DNA from: Limnochordia bacterium
GTDB taxonomy: Bacteria; Bacillota; Limnochordia; Darwinibacteriales; SLO01
Assembly: GCA_007132635.1 (NCBI GenBank)
Contig: SLOG01000027.1
Location: forward strand, 1-8,689
Direction of reading: 5' to 3'
DNA: 8,689 nucleotides
Position numbers and translations under genes: made by a program. The notes below the pieces were generated by a model that saw nothing but the letters and a program-made list of their open reading frames with translations, was not told the origin of the DNA and made no database searches. Below, piece after piece: positions 6,485 to 8,689 of this stretch. Position 1 is the stretch's first letter. Every line of letters begins with the position of its first letter.

Positions 6485-7318
6485 ATGATGGACGAAGTAC
6501 GCTATCACATGCTGCGGCCTAATCAAGTGGTGGAGCGGCGGCACCAATGCCCGGTGGCCTATATCCCTATCGGTACTTTGGAGTGGCACGGAGTTCACCT
6601 GCCGCTAGGGGCAGATACTCTCCAAGCCGAGGGGATAGCTGTGCAGTGCGCTAAGCAGGGTGGAGGACTCGTGTTTCCTCCACTGTACTATGGGGAGAAC
6701 CGGTTGGAAGGCCTTATGGAAAGCAACGCGAGCGACCGCGAACAGATTGCTCAGCATATGGAGGTTTCACCCGAGAATTTCACGGCTCAGAGACACCCTT
6801 ATTCAGCGGCAGAGCAGGCCCTGAACTACCACAAGCTCCTGCTCCATATCTTGGCAGAAGCGGAATCGCTGGGTTTCGAGCTGGGCGTTTTGGTTGCCGG
6901 CCACTATCCACTGATTGACCATGCCCGGGCGGCCGTTCTGCAGTTCAACCAGCGCGATGCGGCTGGGCGTTCAGCCATGCTCGCTTGGGCTTTCGTGGAC
7001 TACCTGCTGGTGCAGGATAGGTATCCCTTAGCGGGCGACCATGCGGCCTGCTGGGAGACCTCACACGTTTTGGCTCTGCACCCCGAGACGGTGGCTATGG
7101 ATGCTCTGGCTGCCGAGGGGGCGGATCACGTCGGTGTAGGCGGGCGTGTACCTCCCGAGGAGGCGACGGCATCCTATGGCGAGGAAATTCTCGCGGCTGC
7201 CGTAGATGTCGCAGTGCAGGAGGTCCGTCATAGACTCGCCCACCCCAGCCTGTACCGACAGCACGGACAGAGCCTGTTGGAGAGGCAGTACAAGGAAGTG
7301 GGCGGAGATGAACGATAG
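6485..7318 (+). CDS. Creatininase-family metal-dependent amidohydrolase (operon gene 2)
   Basis: Member of the creatininase/creatinine amidohydrolase fold (277 residues), a family of metal-dependent enzymes that usually hydrolyse amide bonds in small rings or peptides (creatininase, the riboflavin/F420-pathway deformylase ArfB, the mycofactocin peptidase MftE). Seen: PIGTLEWHGVHLPLGADT (28-45) with metal-ligand residues E33, H35 and D44; a further histidine H140 in VAGHYP; and GDHAACWETS with H186 and E191. The usual NGHGGN or NGHYEN block is replaced by AGHYPL. The usual fPGT-type stretch is also absent, with a longer segment (about 70-110) in its place, so this is a divergent subgroup and need not act on creatinine. 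Start chosen at ATG 6485; ATG 6488 is a near alternative. It ends 11 bases inside the next gene. Substrate unknown; a link to the flanking methyltransferases is likely from the operon structure. Confidence 0.87.
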   Translation: MMDEVRYHMLRPNQVVERRHQCPVAYIPIGTLEWHGVHLPLGADTLQAEGIAVQCAKQGGGLVFPPLYYGENRLEGLMESNASDREQIAQHMEVSPENFTAQRHPYSAAEQALNYHKLLLHILAEAESLGFELGVLVAGHYPLIDHARAAVLQFNQRDAAGRSAMLAWAFVDYLLVQDRYPLAGDHAACWETSHVLALHPETVAMDALAAEGADHVGVGGRVPPEEATASYGEEILAAAVDVAVQEVRHRLAHPSLYRQHGQSLLERQYKEVGGDER

Positions 7319-8081
7319 AGTTCGGGAGTTTTACGATGACTTGGCTGCTGACTACCATCTGATCTTTGAACAATGGGATGCTTCTGTGCAGCGTCAGGGG
7401 GCGGTTCTGGATGCACTGATTCGGAGCTACTACCCGGATCCGAACCAGCGGCCGAAGGTGTTTGATTGTTCGTGTGGAATTGGCACACAGGCCTTGGGCC
7501 TCGCTCTGTTGGGCTATCGAGTGCACGCGACGGATCTCAGCCCCAAGGCGGCCGCGCGAGCGCGGGCGGAGGCCGAGCGGCTGGGTACTGTCTTAACGGT
7601 AGGCGTTGCTGATTTCCGCGATCTCGCTAGTCAAGTTCCGGGCCAGTATGACGTGGTGATTGCCTGTGACAATTCGCTGCCGCATCTACTCACAGTTGCG
7701 GACATGGAAAAGGCTTTGGCCAGCATCTTCTCGAAGGTTGTCGATGGGGGACTCTTTGTTGCCAGTATCAGAGACTATGATCGGGTACTACAGGAACCGC
7801 CTTGCGCGACCACACCTATGGTCTTTGATGGGGAAGGTGGGCGGCGCATCGTGTTTCAGGTGTGGAATTGGCGCAACGACGGAAGGATATACGATCTTGA
7901 TCATTTTGTCGTAGAACAGCGCGGTGGTACCTGGAAGACAGAGTGCCGCACTACTGCGTATCGAGCCATCCTCCGCAGCGACCTGAGCGAGCTGCTGCGG
8001 GCAGCCGGTTTCTCGGAGGTCACATGGCACAGACCCGGGGAGACCGGCTACTACCAACCGTTAGTGACAGCCGTTCGATAG
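7308..8081 (+). CDS. Glycine/sarcosine N-methyltransferase-like SAM methyltransferase (operon gene 3)
   Basis: SAM-dependent methyltransferase of 257 residues, resembling the glycine/sarcosine N-methyltransferase group, which methylates the amino group of glycine or sarcosine. Seen: an N-terminal FYDDLAADYHLIF segment with W23 and Q30 nearby, motif I VFDCSCGIGTQ (51-61) characteristic of that group, D76 at the end of strand 2 (HATDLSP), VIACDNSLPHLL as the motif IV region, GGLFVASIRDYD, and a C-terminal substrate lid with QVWNWRNDGRIYDLDHF. The ATG lies 11 bases inside the creatininase-family gene, with AAGGAAG (7292-7298) nine bases ahead. A longer reading from 7206 would overlap the previous gene by 113 bases and is unlikely. 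Overlap implies translational coupling. Similarity in motif I does not prove glycine as substrate; many bacterial relatives are uncharacterised. Confidence 0.9.
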   Translation: MNDRVREFYDDLAADYHLIFEQWDASVQRQGAVLDALIRSYYPDPNQRPKVFDCSCGIGTQALGLALLGYRVHATDLSPKAAARARAEAERLGTVLTVGVADFRDLASQVPGQYDVVIACDNSLPHLLTVADMEKALASIFSKVVDGGLFVASIRDYDRVLQEPPCATTPMVFDGEGGRRIVFQVWNWRNDGRIYDLDHFVVEQRGGTWKTECRTTAYRAILRSDLSELLRAAGFSEVTWHRPGETGYYQPLVTAVR

Positions 8082-8112
8082 GGGCATCCGCAGGGTCTGA
8101 CCGATGTCTGCC

Positions 8113-8689
8113 TCAGCGCGGCAGTTTGCCTACCGGCGCCGCGTAGATGGTGAATTCGTCTTCTCCATCGACTCCCAGCAGCGCATCCATTTTCTCTTGA
8201 TCGTAGGCTCCCACGCCGCATGTTCCGGCCCCGACCGCTTCGCATGCTAGGTAGAGGTTTTGGCAGACATGCCCCGCGTCCAAAGCGATGACTTTGTGAG
8301 AGAGTTCGGCATAACGCCACTCCGTCCTGTAGGGTATCACGGTCCACACGAACATGACAGAGCACGAACCGGCGAATTTCTGCCCTAGACACGCTTCCAT
8401 CGCTTGATCTCGCAGACCGCTGATCTCACGGACTTGTACGAGCTGATGGTCCACCGGTAGGTAGCGATAGATGCCCTCGGTGAGTCCCTGTACGTTGTGG
8501 ATGCACAGATACGTCTCAAATGGGTGTCGCGCACCAGCCGATGGGGCGGTTCGGAAACGCGCATCTTTTCCTGTTATTCCTTGGGTGGCCCACAAGAGGA
8601 AGGCGAGTTCCTCCTGAGACAGAGGGTCTGCAGAGAATCGTCTGTGACTGCGGCGGTTTTGCAGAGCTGCAGTCAGATCGATGGGATCC
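8113..8689 (-). CDS. SagB/ThcOx-type nitroreductase-family flavoprotein (N-terminus beyond the window)
   Basis: FMN-dependent oxidoreductase of the nitroreductase fold, SagB/ThcOx branch. Members of this branch oxidise azolines in peptide natural products, but most stand-alone copies have no known substrate. The reading frame stays open to the right edge (191 codons plus stop visible). It begins with the expected FMN-binding block ALQNRRSHRRF, then ELAFLLWATQGITG, RTAPSAGARHPFE, GLTEGIYRY, ALDAGHVCQNLYL, GAGTCGVGAYD and a final YAAPVGK. Because family sequence continues upstream of TTG 8595, that codon is internal. The true start lies a short way past 8689, as the visible part already covers nearly the usual length of about 200. 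Usual YGER-type residues appear as WRYAELSHK, a modest departure. It converges on the methyltransferase operon with only 31 bases between the stop codons and no clear terminator in them. Its link to that operon is unproven. Confidence 0.88.
   Translation of the reverse strand, partial: DPIDLTAALQNRRSHRRFSADPLSQEELAFLLWATQGITGKDARFRTAPSAGARHPFETYLCIHNVQGLTEGIYRYLPVDHQLVQVREISGLRDQAMEACLGQKFAGSCSVMFVWTVIPYRTEWRYAELSHKVIALDAGHVCQNLYLACEAVGAGTCGVGAYDQEKMDALLGVDGEDEFTIYAAPVGKLPR

Noticed and set aside
7206..7307. Upstream start for the third operon gene at 7206
   Set aside because: It overlaps the creatininase-family gene by 113 bases. The family's N-terminal FYDDLA segment begins just after ATG 7308.
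8593..8595. TTG as start of the SagB-like gene
   Set aside because: Conserved FMN-binding and LLWATQG sequence continues in frame to the window edge, so this codon is an internal leucine.
380..8671. CTGCAG seen about 14 times, nine of them in the SNF2 gene; about 2-3 expected
   Set aside because: Most plus-strand copies lie in coding DNA that favours CTG and CAG codons. Codon preference is a sufficient explanation, without a restriction or recognition role.
1..8689. Transfer RNA, CRISPR, insertion-sequence and attachment-site patterns
   Set aside because: No cloverleaf, regularly spaced repeat, terminal inverted repeat, transposase or integrase was visible by reading. Faint structures could be missed without computation.

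Overview
The window is a compact, moderately GC-rich bacterial chromosome segment with seven protein genes and almost no spare DNA. GTG starts, strong GGAGG-type ribosome binding sites, a hairpin/U-run terminator and a Firmicutes-like L-rhamnose isomerase suggest a Bacillota-type organism. That placement is inference from sequence style, not from a marker gene. No RNA gene, CRISPR array, insertion sequence or phage gene is visible.

Layout. (1) 3-3515, plus strand: a 1170-residue SWIM zinc-finger/SNF2 ATPase that fills the left 40% of the window. (2) 3564-3610: a strong, probably bidirectional terminator between this gene and the convergent gene to its right. (3) 3622-4893, minus: rhaA, L-rhamnose isomerase, with every known metal and catalytic residue present. 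(4) 4992-5588, minus: a class I SAM methyltransferase transcribed toward rhaA. (5) 5589-5718: a divergent intergenic region with a good sigma-A-type promoter for the minus strand, an imperfect palindrome over its -35 box and a doubtful 26-codon ORF. (6) 5719-8081, plus: a tight three-gene operon of a SAM methyltransferase, a creatininase-family metal amidohydrolase and a glycine/sarcosine-N-methyltransferase-like enzyme. The last two genes overlap by 11 bases. (7) 8113-8689, minus: a SagB/ThcOx-type nitroreductase-fold flavoprotein, cut at its N-terminus by the right edge and convergent with the operon.

How the genes may work together. The SNF2 gene is a self-contained unit. rhaA belongs to L-rhamnose catabolism, but no kinase, aldolase, transporter or regulator accompanies it here. 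The methyltransferase-amidohydrolase-methyltransferase operon is the most intriguing part. Two unrelated methyltransferases bracket a divergent creatininase-family enzyme, which suggests a small-molecule modification or breakdown pathway with an unknown substrate. The neighbouring SagB-like flavoenzyme may or may not belong to it, as it is on the opposite strand.
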